Notes: a model not told the origin generated them from the sequence alone. A stretch of DNA of 64,000 nt from CAZBMD01 sp964493325 (GCA_964493325.1 CAZBMD010000007.1:15980-79979), one strand, 5' to 3'; counted from the stretch's first letter, positions 45,492 to 55,396 are shown. Program-made: numbers and translations.

Positions 45492-46496
45492 ATGAAATGC
45501 TTAAAAACATCCGTCATATGGTTTGCTCTTGCCCTGAGTTGTTCAGTGAGCATGATGCTCAGCCAAGATTTTGGAAGCGAAAATCAGACAACGCAATCTG
45601 CACAAACTGATGCGCCTCAAGAAAAAACAGATGTTGTATCTCTTCTTAAAAAAGCTGCTCACAGCACACAGTCAAACCTGATTTATATCCTGTTTTTAGC
45701 CTTTCTTGCAGGTATTGTCACCAGCTTTACGCCCTGCATCTATCCCATGATTCCCATCACCGTAGGCATCTTGCAGTCGCAGGCAAGCAACTCTCTGACC
45801 CATAATTTTTTCTCAGCACTCAGCTACGTTTTTGGCATCGCGCTGGTGTACGCCGGCCTTGGCTATGCTTCGGCAACAACCTCGCTCATCTTTGGCAAGT
45901 GGCTTGCAAGCCCTTTTTTCATCTTTCTAATTATCCTGTTTTTTTTGTACCTCGCTTTTTCGATGTTCGGATTTTACGAAATCTACATGCCTCGCTTTTT
46001 GACGCACCACAACGACGGACCGCGCAGCAAATCGCTCCTGCATAGCCTGCTGTTTGGCATGGTCTCGGGCACGGTTGCGTCACCCTGCATCACTCCAGCT
46101 CTTGCCATCTTGCTCAGTATTGCTGCAAAATCAGGCAGTCCACTAATCGGATTTGCTAGTCTGTTTTGTTTTGCCTTGGGCATGGGAATTTTACTTATTC
46201 TTGTTGGCACGTTTTCTGGAACAGTCCACCTGTTACCACAAGCAGGCTCCTGGATGGATGAAATTAAAAAAGCGTTTGGGTTTATGATGCTGGGTGTGTG
46301 CGTGTATTTTCTCGAACCGCTCGTCAAACGGGAAGTGATCTTAGAACTCTATTCAATTATTTTGCTCAGCGCTTCGATATACTATTTTGTCACGGCACAA
46401 AAAAATAAAATCAAGTTACTTGGCGGCTTACTGCTGCTACTCGGCTCTATTACTATGTTGGGGCTTGCCATCAAAGGATCAATATTTTTAAAGTAA
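45492..46496 (+). CDS. DsbD/CcdA-type thiol-disulfide transporter, membrane domain
   Basis: 334 residues with an N-terminal signal or membrane segment, a polar stretch (25-60), then eight membrane segments. The redox pair is visible as Cys82 in SFTPCIYPMIP and Cys199 in VASPCITPALA, in the proline-flanked form typical of DsbD/CcdA. The C-terminal thioredoxin domain of DsbD and its N-terminal domain are absent, so it would pass electrons to separate partners. It precedes the ankyrin genes with an 18-base gap. Confidence 0.87.
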   Translation: MKCLKTSVIWFALALSCSVSMMLSQDFGSENQTTQSAQTDAPQEKTDVVSLLKKAAHSTQSNLIYILFLAFLAGIVTSFTPCIYPMIPITVGILQSQASNSLTHNFFSALSYVFGIALVYAGLGYASATTSLIFGKWLASPFFIFLIILFFLYLAFSMFGFYEIYMPRFLTHHNDGPRSKSLLHSLLFGMVSGTVASPCITPALAILLSIAAKSGSPLIGFASLFCFALGMGILLILVGTFSGTVHLLPQAGSWMDEIKKAFGFMMLGVCVYFLEPLVKREVILELYSIILLSASIYYFVTAQKNKIKLLGGLLLLLGSITMLGLAIKGSIFLK

Positions 46497-46514
46497 GATC
46501 AAGGAGAAGATATA

Positions 46515-47645
46515 ATGACTATGTTGAAACAAAGAAATTTTATATTTGCAACGCTACTGTTCTTCTGCGCAATAAGCTTTGCTGCGTCGAGGAGAATAGA
46601 TACGCCTCTACACGACGCTATAAAAAGCAATAAAACAAACCTTGGCGATGCCTTAGAAACCGTTAATAAACTTCTTGAGAAAGGAAACATCGACTTAAGC
46701 CTTCAAGATTCAGACGGGAACACAGCTCTACACGAGGCTATCATTCAAAGCCAAAATCTACAAAGTGAAGATCTGATCAATCTACAAAAAGTATATCACT
46801 ATCAAATAGCAGCCAATATCGTCGATGCTGTAATTAAAAAATACCCACAAAAGCTGCCTCCACGTAAATGGTGGCACCGATTTTTTCGAAGAAAATTTAT
46901 GACACACGGACAAGTTCTCTCGATTAAAAATAGTTTAGGAGAAACCCCTTTATACCTGGCGGCTAAAGTAGGCAGCCTAGAAATTGTTAAAAAGCTTTGC
47001 AAGCATGGGGCTTTAGATTTTGATAATACAACAAATCCACCCTATCAAGAGACTCCTTTGCAGGCTGCAAAAAAAAATAAACAGCAAGCGATTATAAAAG
47101 TTCTCTCAAAACCAGAATGGGGAGAAGACGTCAAACCCGATGATTCGCATAAGAAAATAACTCAGAAAAAACAGCCAGCCAAGCTGCGCGAAGAGGAAAA
47201 CGAAAAAGATGCACAACTTCTTAAAGCAGTAAACAATGGAAACGCTCAAGAAGTACAAAGATTGATTGATAACGGTGCAGATATATATTGCGAAAATAAC
47301 AATGGGGAAACTCCGCTGCATCTTGCTGCCATTAACGGCAATTCAGAAATAATCGAGCTGCTATATCAAGCGGCTAAACAAAAAGATGATTTGCTTGAAG
47401 CTGTTGATAAAAAAGGCAACTCACCACTTCACTTTGCAGTATATTCTGAGAACAATACAGAAGCAGTAATTAAAAAATTAATTGAACTTGGAGCAGACCC
47501 TTCAACTAAAAATTTTGCAAATAAAACTCCTGCGGGTCTGGCGAACGAGGCCAACCCACAATTGTCTCAAGATGTTTTTACGCAATCTCAAAAACAAACA
47601 CAAGAAAACAATGGAAATAATATAAATATCATTTATCAGCGATAA
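46515..47645 (+). CDS. Secreted ankyrin-repeat protein 1
   Basis: 376 residues, signal peptide about 1-24 (ending SFAAS). Ankyrin units are marked by DTPLHDAIKS, NTALHEAIIQ, ETPLYLAAKV, ETPLQAAKKN, a KAVNNGNAQEVQRLIDNGAD unit, ETPLHLAAIN, NSPLHFAVYS and KTPAGLANEA. They are interrupted by a 35-residue basic insert (PRKWWHRFFRRK) and a Lys/Asp linker. Exported ankyrin proteins in intracellular bacteria usually bind host proteins. The ATG at 46515 follows GGAG by 8 bases. Confidence 0.88.
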   Translation: MTMLKQRNFIFATLLFFCAISFAASRRIDTPLHDAIKSNKTNLGDALETVNKLLEKGNIDLSLQDSDGNTALHEAIIQSQNLQSEDLINLQKVYHYQIAANIVDAVIKKYPQKLPPRKWWHRFFRRKFMTHGQVLSIKNSLGETPLYLAAKVGSLEIVKKLCKHGALDFDNTTNPPYQETPLQAAKKNKQQAIIKVLSKPEWGEDVKPDDSHKKITQKKQPAKLREEENEKDAQLLKAVNNGNAQEVQRLIDNGADIYCENNNGETPLHLAAINGNSEIIELLYQAAKQKDDLLEAVDKKGNSPLHFAVYSENNTEAVIKKLIELGADPSTKNFANKTPAGLANEANPQLSQDVFTQSQKQTQENNGNNINIIYQR

Positions 47646-47727
47646 GATTAATAACTCTCTGCTGTAAGTCCGAAAAGGCAACAAGCTAGCAAACAAAATA
47701 GTCCCTCAGCCCTTTTAGAATTTAATC

Positions 47728-47760
47728 GACCGGTAAGCCCAATCACTTACCGGTCTTTTT
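47728..47760 (+). terminator. Intrinsic terminator after ankyrin gene 1
   Basis: A perfect 10-bp stem GACCGGTAAG (47728-47737) with CTTACCGGTC (47746-47755), an 8-base loop and a T-run. Confidence 0.88.
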
Positions 47761-47876
47761 ATTATTCGCAAACAGCTCCTCAGAGTTGGGCACAAAACCA
47801 TTGAAAATATCAAACACACCACACCATACTATAAATTATCAAAGAAAAAATAACCAAATCTCAAAGGGTGGACGCC

Positions 47877-49466
47877 ATGATACCAAAAAAAATAATACAA
47901 ACAATTATTCTGATCATTTTTCCAATGGGGAACTCATTTGCAATGATTAGCCGTGCCGCAAGCGGGATCAAACCTTCAACAATACAACCTAAAAGCCAAT
48001 CAGTTCATCAACAAAGAAAAAATCTTAGCTCTTTTCGGCAATCAAAAATCCCACAACCCAAATTTCACCCAACAACCAATGCTGTACGCAACACGCAACA
48101 CAAAGAATCGTCAACCTCTTTTTTAAAAAATCCTTTTGTAATGGTTACAGCATTAAAACGATATTTTAGTTCAACGCCTAAAAAAGAAACGACTTCTTTT
48201 GATGATGTTCCCAGCATAAATAATATGGAACAAGCTGGTGAAACGAACGAATTTAACATGCATAATTATCCATCAGATAGCAATACCGATCTGCATAATG
48301 CTGTTTTATCTGGCGATCTAGCAAAATGTCAGAAACTGATTGAATCTGCAAAAGAGGAATCTTTAAATAACCTAAGGGCAAAATTTTTAATATTTTTAGG
48401 CAAACAGCCTACGTGGCTTAAAAAAAATAATGAGGGTAAAACTGCTTTTTATCTTGCAGTAGAAAGCGGTAATGTCGACCTGATAATGCTGTTTTTAAAC
48501 CATGGAGCCTTGTTACAAAATAATAGAACCAATAGTCCGAGCGATCTTGTAAATAGTGCAATCAGCGATATGACTACAAAGCTTTCTCCTGATAGCAACA
48601 AAGAAAATGTAAAAGCTATATTAATTGAGCATAACATAATAACTCCTGAATCGCTTGTAGAGGCTGTTCCTCCTCGAGAAGAAGGATATAGAACAACAAC
48701 TACAGTTGCAGATGCAAGCTCTAACGCGTCACTCATCGAAACAATCAAAGCAAATAATATTAAAGAGATAAAAAATCAACTAGCCTTAGGAGTCGATCTG
48801 CTCACAAAAAATGAAAAAGGCTTACGACCTATCGACTATATCGCGATGATGGACAATGATGAGATAGTCAATGAAATTATCAGGCAAAGATATAAATTAC
48901 CCTTCTGCAAAAATAAGCAAAAAAGTGAATCTGTAAATTCTTCTGCAAATCAAAAAGCTCAACACACGCCTAAGTTTCAAATTCAAAAACCGAACTCTTT
49001 TACCAAAAATCAAAAAACAAAAATTCTCACTAACCTATTTTCACAACTCATTAACATGGCAGCGGCTCACGGATATGGAGCTTTTGCTCTTGATATTGAT
49101 AACAAAACTGAGCTATTAGCCTTTCTCTCTAACATAGACAAGCAAGATGACGAATCTATAAAACGTAATGAAATAGCTCAAGCAATAAACCAAGAAGAAG
49201 AAGCTCTTCTTCAATCAGCAAATAGCGAAAGTGGAGATGTAAAAAATAAGATTGATCAGGCGTACTCAGCAGCTTTAAAGGCCGCAAAGCAAATGGCTCT
49301 TAAAGAAGCACTCAAAGCTTTGTGTTCTGCAATGGGCTTGGAATATGCTGCAGGCCTTGGTTCCCATTTGCCCAAAATCGGTAACATGCCCGAGCGGCCT
49401 TTAAAAGAAAAAGAAAGCGAAGAAAGCAATCAAGATACTCAACTAGAAGGTGAAAAATCGAGCTGA
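47877..49466 (+). CDS. Secreted ankyrin-repeat protein 2
   Basis: Start placed at ATG 47877, with AAAGGG about 9 bases upstream; the frame can begin at a GTG three codons earlier. 529 residues. The signal peptide (MIPKKIIQTIILIIFPMGNSFA) is followed by a low-complexity Ser/Gln/Lys-rich region (about 25-140). A few diverged ankyrin units then appear (DLHNAVLSGDLAKCQKLI, KTAFYLAVESGNVDLIMLFLNHGA, LIETIKANNIKEIKNQLALGVD). The C-terminal half is helical and Ala/Lys-rich with no clear repeats. The repeats are weaker than in its neighbours. Confidence 0.8.
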   Translation: MIPKKIIQTIILIIFPMGNSFAMISRAASGIKPSTIQPKSQSVHQQRKNLSSFRQSKIPQPKFHPTTNAVRNTQHKESSTSFLKNPFVMVTALKRYFSSTPKKETTSFDDVPSINNMEQAGETNEFNMHNYPSDSNTDLHNAVLSGDLAKCQKLIESAKEESLNNLRAKFLIFLGKQPTWLKKNNEGKTAFYLAVESGNVDLIMLFLNHGALLQNNRTNSPSDLVNSAISDMTTKLSPDSNKENVKAILIEHNIITPESLVEAVPPREEGYRTTTTVADASSNASLIETIKANNIKEIKNQLALGVDLLTKNEKGLRPIDYIAMMDNDEIVNEIIRQRYKLPFCKNKQKSESVNSSANQKAQHTPKFQIQKPNSFTKNQKTKILTNLFSQLINMAAAHGYGAFALDIDNKTELLAFLSNIDKQDDESIKRNEIAQAINQEEEALLQSANSESGDVKNKIDQAYSAALKAAKQMALKEALKALCSAMGLEYAAGLGSHLPKIGNMPERPLKEKESEESNQDTQLEGEKSS

Positions 49467-49591
49467 ACAGAACTAACCATTCATGAAGGTAGGGTCTCAC
49501 CCGCCAAACCGTTTTGTTGAATTTTTTAAAGCATCTCAGATAGGCTGACAAACAGAGACAAAAAATAGCTCAATGTTCAAACAGGGATGCG

Positions 49592-52174
49592 ATGATGCTC
49601 GTAAAAAAAGTCATGATATTAGGGCTCCTTCTTGGCCACTTCCTGCAACCGATTTTTGGAGAGCTGGATGAAGCTGAAAAAGAGATATGCGCAAAACTCA
49701 CAGCAGTTGACATATTTACAGGAAATTTCACAGCCGAATACAATACACTTGTCAACAATGACACGACCAAGAAACAAGATGTGGCAACATTTAAAGATGC
49801 TTCAAACCATCGAACGCTCCTGCACGCAGCAGCATATTTTGACAGCACCGATTCTGCACAAGATCTGATTGCCCATGGAGCCGACGTCAACGCCCAAGAC
49901 AATCTTAATGCCACTCCCTTGCACTATGCTGTTGGTCAAAGCGCACATAACATGGTTACTTTTCTACTCAGCCAAACAGACATCGATGCAACTCTGCCCG
50001 ATGAACACGGCAACTTGCCCCTGCATGACGCAATTATTTTTAATAAAAACAACATTGCAGAAACCCTGATAAACCACCTCAATAAAAGTAGCTTGAACAT
50101 AAAAAATCAAGACCGCAAAACCCCGCTCTTTCTTGCTGCACAAAACGGCAACCTTGAGCTTGTTAAAACACTGTGTGAAAAAGGCGCGCTCGATGATTTA
50201 GACGCTGCACAAAAAGCCGCAGAAGATGGGAAATACGAAGAAATTGTCACATTTTTAGAAACTCAAAAACCACAAGAAGAACCCCTAGAAAAACAGGAAG
50301 CCGCACCTGAAGAACCTGAAGTTTTACAAGAAGCAGCAAACGTTGACGGCAATTCTCCTCTGCATATTGCCGTAATTGACGGCGATACAGAAAAAGTTGT
50401 CAGGCTACTACAGCCGGAAGAACCTGAAACGCTAGCAGCAGACGTTAACGGTCAAAATCGCCGAGGCAAAACACCTCTCCATCTTGCTGTGCTGTACGAC
50501 CGCTTGAACATTATCAAAATTTTGACAGACAATAACATCGACTTTTTGATACAAGACAACGCAGGGCAAACAGCACTGCATCTTGCAGCTCATCAGGGAA
50601 AGCTAGCAGCTGTTGTAGCAATTTTGGACGCTGCTCATAGCAAACAAGAGCTGCTTGAATCTACGGACGAGCAGGGCAACACCCCACTCCACCTAGCAGC
50701 CATCTCGGGTGATAATACCAGTGCAATTATCAAACGGTTGCACCAAGACGGCGCAGATCTTGAAGTTGAAAATTATGAAAAAGAAACGCCGCTCAAGCGT
50801 GCGCAAAAAAAGAATAACCAAGCAGCCATCGACACGCTTAAAGAACTTGGAGCACAAGATGACCAGACTGATGAGCATGGTAACACACCACTGCATCGCG
50901 CCGCGCAACAAGGCAATGTTGAAGAGGTCACAAAGTTAATAACTGAAGGCGCAGCAGTCAACTCCAAAAACAAAGTGGGTGATACCCCGCTGCATCTTGC
51001 AGCAACAAACGGCCATGCAAGCGTCATACAAGCACTTGCCATAAACACGCAGCTTGAGCTGCAGGTTGCAAACGCAGAAAACAAAACAGCGCTCCACCTT
51101 GCCGCACAAGCGGGAAAACAGGAAGCTGTAATCAAGCTACTTGAACTTGCAAATATCAAGGGGCTTGTCGTCAACGAGTTGCTCGAACTGAAAGATAATC
51201 GCGGCAACACGCCACTCCATCTTGCAGCACAACATGGCCAGGCTAGCGCCATGCAAACTCTTGCGCAAGATGTAACCACCAACCTGCTGATTGGCAATCA
51301 AGAAGGAAAAACACCTCTTCACCTTGCAGCACAGGCAAACATGCTTGCATCAGTCAATAAGCTTCTTGAGCTTGCGGCTCGCAATGATTTGGTAAAAAAC
51401 CTACTTGAGGCTCTTGATAACAACAGCAAAACGCCACTCGATCTTGCAACCAAGCAAGACGTCATCGACGCGCTTGAAAATGCCAGAAAAGGACTTGACG
51501 AAAAAGTTCCAGACACTCCTGATGTCCCAGCGGCAACTGAACCGGCAGAATCTGATGCCGACCGCCAAGCGCGTGAGCGAGAGGCTCGTGAGCGAGAAGA
51601 GCAAGAACGCAAAGCGCAACGTGAGCGTGAAAAGAAAAAAGCGCTCATGGCTGCAATCAAAAAATACAAACAAGAGCATGAAAAGAAATTAGCAACCAAA
51701 TTCAACACGCCACTCCATATTGCCGTTATCGACCAAGAACTTGATGAGGTAAAAAAACTGCTCAACGAAGGTGAAAATATCAACAGCCAAAACAGAGAAG
51801 ATAAAACACCGCTTCATCTTGCAGCTGAAAGAAGGAGCATTGAAATCATAAAAATTCTTGCTAGCGATAAAAATTGCAATCTTCTTGCAGTAGACAACCA
51901 GGGGCAAACGGCACTGCATCTTGCTGCTTTATACGGCGAACCCGAAGCAATTAACGCTCTTCTTTTGTATGCAAAAAGTAAAAAGATCTTGGCAGAGCTT
52001 GTGAGCGCCAAGGATAAAAAAGGTGACACCGCGCTTGATTATGCTCAGCATTCAAGATCAAAAAATATAGATGAAATAATCGAGCTGCTTATTAAAAAAG
52101 GGGCCACTGGTAAGACCAAGCTGGCGCTGAGCAGGACAACTAACAATCATCTCTCACCATTGAACAAAAGGTAA
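49592..52174 (+). CDS. Large secreted ankyrin-repeat protein 3
   Basis: 860 residues with signal peptide MMLVKKVMILGLLLGHFLQPIFG. About 19 ankyrin units are recognisable from cores such as ATPLHYAV, NSPLHIAVID, KTPLHLAVLY, QTALHLAAHQ, NTPLHRAAQQ, DTPLHLAATN and KTPLHLAAQA. Two breaks occur: a Glu/Pro/Gln-rich linker (about 225-250) and a charged Arg/Glu/Ala coiled-coil segment (about 650-705) beginning DRQAREREAREREEQERKAQ. Units before and after these breaks (NSPLHIAVIDG and NTPLHIAVIDQ) are alike, which suggests block duplication. It overlaps no gene; the next start is 4 bases on. Confidence 0.92.
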   Translation: MMLVKKVMILGLLLGHFLQPIFGELDEAEKEICAKLTAVDIFTGNFTAEYNTLVNNDTTKKQDVATFKDASNHRTLLHAAAYFDSTDSAQDLIAHGADVNAQDNLNATPLHYAVGQSAHNMVTFLLSQTDIDATLPDEHGNLPLHDAIIFNKNNIAETLINHLNKSSLNIKNQDRKTPLFLAAQNGNLELVKTLCEKGALDDLDAAQKAAEDGKYEEIVTFLETQKPQEEPLEKQEAAPEEPEVLQEAANVDGNSPLHIAVIDGDTEKVVRLLQPEEPETLAADVNGQNRRGKTPLHLAVLYDRLNIIKILTDNNIDFLIQDNAGQTALHLAAHQGKLAAVVAILDAAHSKQELLESTDEQGNTPLHLAAISGDNTSAIIKRLHQDGADLEVENYEKETPLKRAQKKNNQAAIDTLKELGAQDDQTDEHGNTPLHRAAQQGNVEEVTKLITEGAAVNSKNKVGDTPLHLAATNGHASVIQALAINTQLELQVANAENKTALHLAAQAGKQEAVIKLLELANIKGLVVNELLELKDNRGNTPLHLAAQHGQASAMQTLAQDVTTNLLIGNQEGKTPLHLAAQANMLASVNKLLELAARNDLVKNLLEALDNNSKTPLDLATKQDVIDALENARKGLDEKVPDTPDVPAATEPAESDADRQAREREAREREEQERKAQREREKKKALMAAIKKYKQEHEKKLATKFNTPLHIAVIDQELDEVKKLLNEGENINSQNREDKTPLHLAAERRSIEIIKILASDKNCNLLAVDNQGQTALHLAALYGEPEAINALLLYAKSKKILAELVSAKDKKGDTALDYAQHSRSKNIDEIIELLIKKGATGKTKLALSRTTNNHLSPLNKR

Positions 52175-52178
52175 ATAT

Positions 52179-53327
52179 ATGAAATCAGTAAAAATCATGA
52201 TTCTCGGTTTACTACTCTGGTGCGGCATTGGACAAGTTTCTGCGCAATACAGCAATAATCCTGCACAGGATCAAGGCATTTTTTGGCAAATTATGGACTC
52301 TGTACGGCACGGCATTCAAACAGTTGTGACAGGAATTTGGAATTTTGTTGTCGTAAAACCGATTACATTTGTATCATCACTCATTTTTGGAACTGAACAA
52401 AAACCTAAAAAAGTCAGTCATAAGCAAGAAGAACAGCGGCAGCAACCATCACCACATCAACCCGTTGATTCACAGGAAAAAAAAGAAATTATACAGAAAG
52501 CAATAGAACCTTCACAACTCATCAATCAAGAAGCCTCTAGTAAAAATCTCAATGTAATCATAGAAGAAAAAGTTAAAGAAGAAGAGAAAAAAGAACTAAC
52601 TGATGCAGAGCAAGAAGAACGTGATCTACAAGAAGCCCTAAAACTATCAAAAGAAGAGAGTCAAAACAACAATGAACCTGTAGATCAAATTACTATTGAA
52701 GAAGATTTTCTTGCTCAAGATGATGACGGGAACACATCATTGCACCGCGCTATATCTGAAAATCAACAAGAAGAGGTAATGAGAATTTTAGACGAGGTTA
52801 AAAAACAAGACAAAACGGTAACACTGCTAAAGACTTTTAACCATGAGTCTCAATCACCACTTCACCTTGCAGTTCAGAATAAGAACGAAAAAGCAATTGA
52901 ATCTATTATTAATGCATACCCAAACAGCATAAGAATCAAAAACGACTTTGACCTAACACCTTCAGAACTTGCTGAATACAATAATAACAATCTATTAGCT
53001 CTACAAATGCGAGCTTTTGCGGCCCAAATCAGAATTCTTAGTGGAGACACAAGAATCCTAATCAATTCACTGAAGGATAATCCTAATTTCGATCAGCAAA
53101 AAATAGAAGCTCTATTAAAATTAAAAAATTCGCTTAACGACAAGGATGATGACAACAACACGCCACTCCACATTGCAGCTCAAAATGGGAAAACAAATAT
53201 AGTACAATATTTAATAGATCAAGGAGCAATAATCAATCAGCAGAATAACCAAGCCAAGACTCCTGCTCAGCTTGCTGAGGACAACGGCCATAATGAAACA
53301 GCTGAAGCAATAAGAAATCGACACTAA
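52179..53327 (+). CDS. Secreted ankyrin-repeat protein 4 with a ubiquitin-interacting motif
   Basis: 382 residues, AAAGG before the ATG. The signal peptide (MKSVKIMILGLLLWCGIGQVSA) resembles that of the preceding gene. A hydrophobic stretch (about 48-70) and a Lys/Glu-rich linker precede residues 145-161, where EERDLQEALKLSKEE fits the UIM consensus: an acidic patch, a Leu, the invariant Ala, then Ser three residues later and acidic residues. Ankyrin units follow (NTSLHRAISE, QSPLHLAVQN, NTPLHIAAQNGKTNIVQYLIDQGA, KTPAQLAEDN). UIMs are eukaryotic ubiquitin-binding helices, so this is a good effector candidate. Confidence 0.88.
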   Translation: MKSVKIMILGLLLWCGIGQVSAQYSNNPAQDQGIFWQIMDSVRHGIQTVVTGIWNFVVVKPITFVSSLIFGTEQKPKKVSHKQEEQRQQPSPHQPVDSQEKKEIIQKAIEPSQLINQEASSKNLNVIIEEKVKEEEKKELTDAEQEERDLQEALKLSKEESQNNNEPVDQITIEEDFLAQDDDGNTSLHRAISENQQEEVMRILDEVKKQDKTVTLLKTFNHESQSPLHLAVQNKNEKAIESIINAYPNSIRIKNDFDLTPSELAEYNNNNLLALQMRAFAAQIRILSGDTRILINSLKDNPNFDQQKIEALLKLKNSLNDKDDDNNTPLHIAAQNGKTNIVQYLIDQGAIINQQNNQAKTPAQLAEDNGHNETAEAIRNRH

Positions 53328-53429
53328 CTCCCCCGAAAAAAACATCCTCGAATAAAAAGAAAATATCATTACAAATCCAGACCTGTTGCTACACCAGAAC
53401 TAATCACGACAAACAGGTTACACCATCGG

Positions 53430-53462
53430 CTGACTTTGTTTTTGCAAAAAAACTGGTACAAT
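53430..53462 (+). promoter_or_regulatory. Probable extended -10 promoter of aspS
   Basis: TGGTACAAT (53454-53462) is an extended -10. The best -35 match, CTGACT at 53430, has a 21-base spacer, so the extended -10 probably carries most of the recognition. The start codon is 50 bases further on. Confidence 0.4.
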
Positions 53463-53512
53463 AACCCTATATCAAAAATCAGTTATAAAATTGTACCAGT
53501 CAAAGGAATGCC

Positions 53513-55285
53513 ATGTCCCATTTCAAGCGGTCCGTCTATTGCGGACTTGTTGATGAAGCTGCTATCGGAACAATAATCTCTCTTGCAGGCTGGGTACATA
53601 ATCGTCGAGATCTTGGCGGTCTGACGTTTGTCGACCTGCGTGATCGCACCGGCATCATCCAACTGGTTTTTGATCCAACAATCAATCCTCAATCATGCGA
53701 TCTTGCACACACCTTACGCAGCGAGTTTGTCATCGGCGTGCAAGGCACCGTGGTTGCTCGCTCTGGCGGCGTCAACCCAAAGATGCCAACCGGCAAAATT
53801 GAAGTTCAAGTTTCTTCCATCGAAATTTTTAGCAAATCACAGGTTCTGCCTTTTCAGCTTGATGACTCAAGTCCGGTTTCAGAGGAACTGCGCCTCAAGT
53901 ACCGCTACCTTGATCTGCGACGCAAATCAATCCATGATTTTATCAAACTACGCCACGACGTTGTCTTTTTGATGCGTCAGTATTTTCATGACCAGGGATT
54001 TTACGAAATTGAAACACCGATGCTTTCCAAAAGTACCCTTGAAGGTGCTCGAGCATTTTTGGTCCCCAGCCGGGAGCACGAGGGTTCGGTTTACGCACTC
54101 CCACAATCCCCTCAAATCTACAAGCAGCTGCTGATTGCCGCAGGAATGGAAAAATATTTCCAAATTGCTCGCTGTTTTAGAGACGAAGATTTGCGCGCCT
54201 CCAGGCAGCCTGAATTCACACAGCTGGACATTGAAATGTCGTTTATTGATGAAGAAGAGATTCAGTCTTTGTGCGAAAATTTGATGAGCCTTATTTGGAA
54301 GAAATTCTTAAATTATGATATCACATTGCCACTTGCTCGCTACACTTACGGTGATGTTTTTCATCGTTTTGGCTCCGACAAGCCAGACTTGAGATTTGAG
54401 CTTGAAATAAGCGATTTAACAACCTTATTTGAGCCACTTCCTATCAACTTTTTGCAGTCAGTTATCAGCAACGGCGGCAAGGTTGGTGGACTGTGCGTAA
54501 AAAATAAACAATTTTCTCGATCTGAAATTGATGCACTCACGCAAAAGGTCACTAAAGAGTTTGGTGCCAGTGGAATGCTTTACATCAAATTTAAAGAAGA
54601 TGGCACTCCAGAGTCACCAATAGCCAAATTTTTGCCGGAAAAATTTTTCGACCAAATACTCCAGGCAGTCCCAAATCTTTCAACCAAGGACACCCTGCTT
54701 CTTGTTGCCGGAAGTTATGAGGATGCGTGGACAACGCTTGGTCGCCTACGCCTTGAACTAGGCAAAACCCTCGATCTGATCGATCATTCCAAACAATCTT
54801 TATTCTGGGTTGTAGACTTTCCGATGTTTGAGTGGGACAAAAATGAGCAGCGCTGGGCAGCAAAACATCACCCATTCACATCGCCACAAGACGGATGGGA
54901 AAACTTGCAACCTGGCCAGATAAAAGCACGGGCTTACGACTTGGTGTGCAACGGTGAAGAACTGGGCGGCGGTTCAATTCGCATCCATAATTCTGAAATA
55001 CAAACAAAAGTATTTGACCTTTTGGGTATCAATAAAGAACAAGCGCAAGAACACTTTGGCTTTCTTTTGGAAGCTCAAAATTTTGGCTATCCACCAGATG
55101 GTGGCGTTGCTTTTGGCATTGACCGACTGATTATGATCCTTGCAGGAACAGAATCAATTCGCGACGTCATCGCATTCCCCAAAACACAAAGTGGCACCTG
55201 CTTGATGATGCAATGTCCATCACCAGCAGATGATAAGCAACTTGCTGAAGTTCATCTGAAAAAGATGGATATTAAAAAAAAGTAA
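53513..55285 (+). CDS. aspS: Aspartyl-tRNA synthetase
   Basis: 590 residues, bacterial-type class II enzyme. An N-terminal OB-fold anticodon domain (LAGWVHNRRDLGGLTFVDLRDR) is followed by class II motifs: YEIETPMLSKSTLEGARAF (motif 1 region), FRDEDLRASRQPEFTQLDIEMSF (motif 2), the bacterial GAD insertion, and GVAFGIDRLIMILAG (motif 3). It charges tRNA-Asp; whether it also charges tRNA-Asn cannot be told from sequence alone. ATG at 53513 follows AAAGGA. Confidence 0.96.
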   Translation: MSHFKRSVYCGLVDEAAIGTIISLAGWVHNRRDLGGLTFVDLRDRTGIIQLVFDPTINPQSCDLAHTLRSEFVIGVQGTVVARSGGVNPKMPTGKIEVQVSSIEIFSKSQVLPFQLDDSSPVSEELRLKYRYLDLRRKSIHDFIKLRHDVVFLMRQYFHDQGFYEIETPMLSKSTLEGARAFLVPSREHEGSVYALPQSPQIYKQLLIAAGMEKYFQIARCFRDEDLRASRQPEFTQLDIEMSFIDEEEIQSLCENLMSLIWKKFLNYDITLPLARYTYGDVFHRFGSDKPDLRFELEISDLTTLFEPLPINFLQSVISNGGKVGGLCVKNKQFSRSEIDALTQKVTKEFGASGMLYIKFKEDGTPESPIAKFLPEKFFDQILQAVPNLSTKDTLLLVAGSYEDAWTTLGRLRLELGKTLDLIDHSKQSLFWVVDFPMFEWDKNEQRWAAKHHPFTSPQDGWENLQPGQIKARAYDLVCNGEELGGGSIRIHNSEIQTKVFDLLGINKEQAQEHFGFLLEAQNFGYPPDGGVAFGIDRLIMILAGTESIRDVIAFPKTQSGTCLMMQCPSPADDKQLAEVHLKKMDIKKK

Positions 55286-55294
55286 AAGAGTATG

Positions 55295-55321
55295 AATACC
55301 GGCTCAAGGGCCAGTATGACA
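55295..55321. repeat. Dispersed palindromic repeat, half copy
   Basis: The right-hand unit only, AATACCGGCTCAAGGGCCAG followed by TATGACA, matching the right halves of the elements at 26655 and 43018. It lies between aspS and pyrG. The left half is missing, so this is a truncated copy. Confidence 0.6.
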
Positions 55322-55396
55322 TCGGTAGGCAATATTTTTGTTGCTAGCAGCAAGAGTTTCAAAAACAGGTCTATTTAAAAAAAAGGATGAGGGAGC

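Noticed and set aside
49312..51783. Long minus-strand open frames opposite the ankyrin genes
   Set aside because: They are produced by the repeated plus-strand codon pattern and have serine/leucine-rich antisense composition with no homology.
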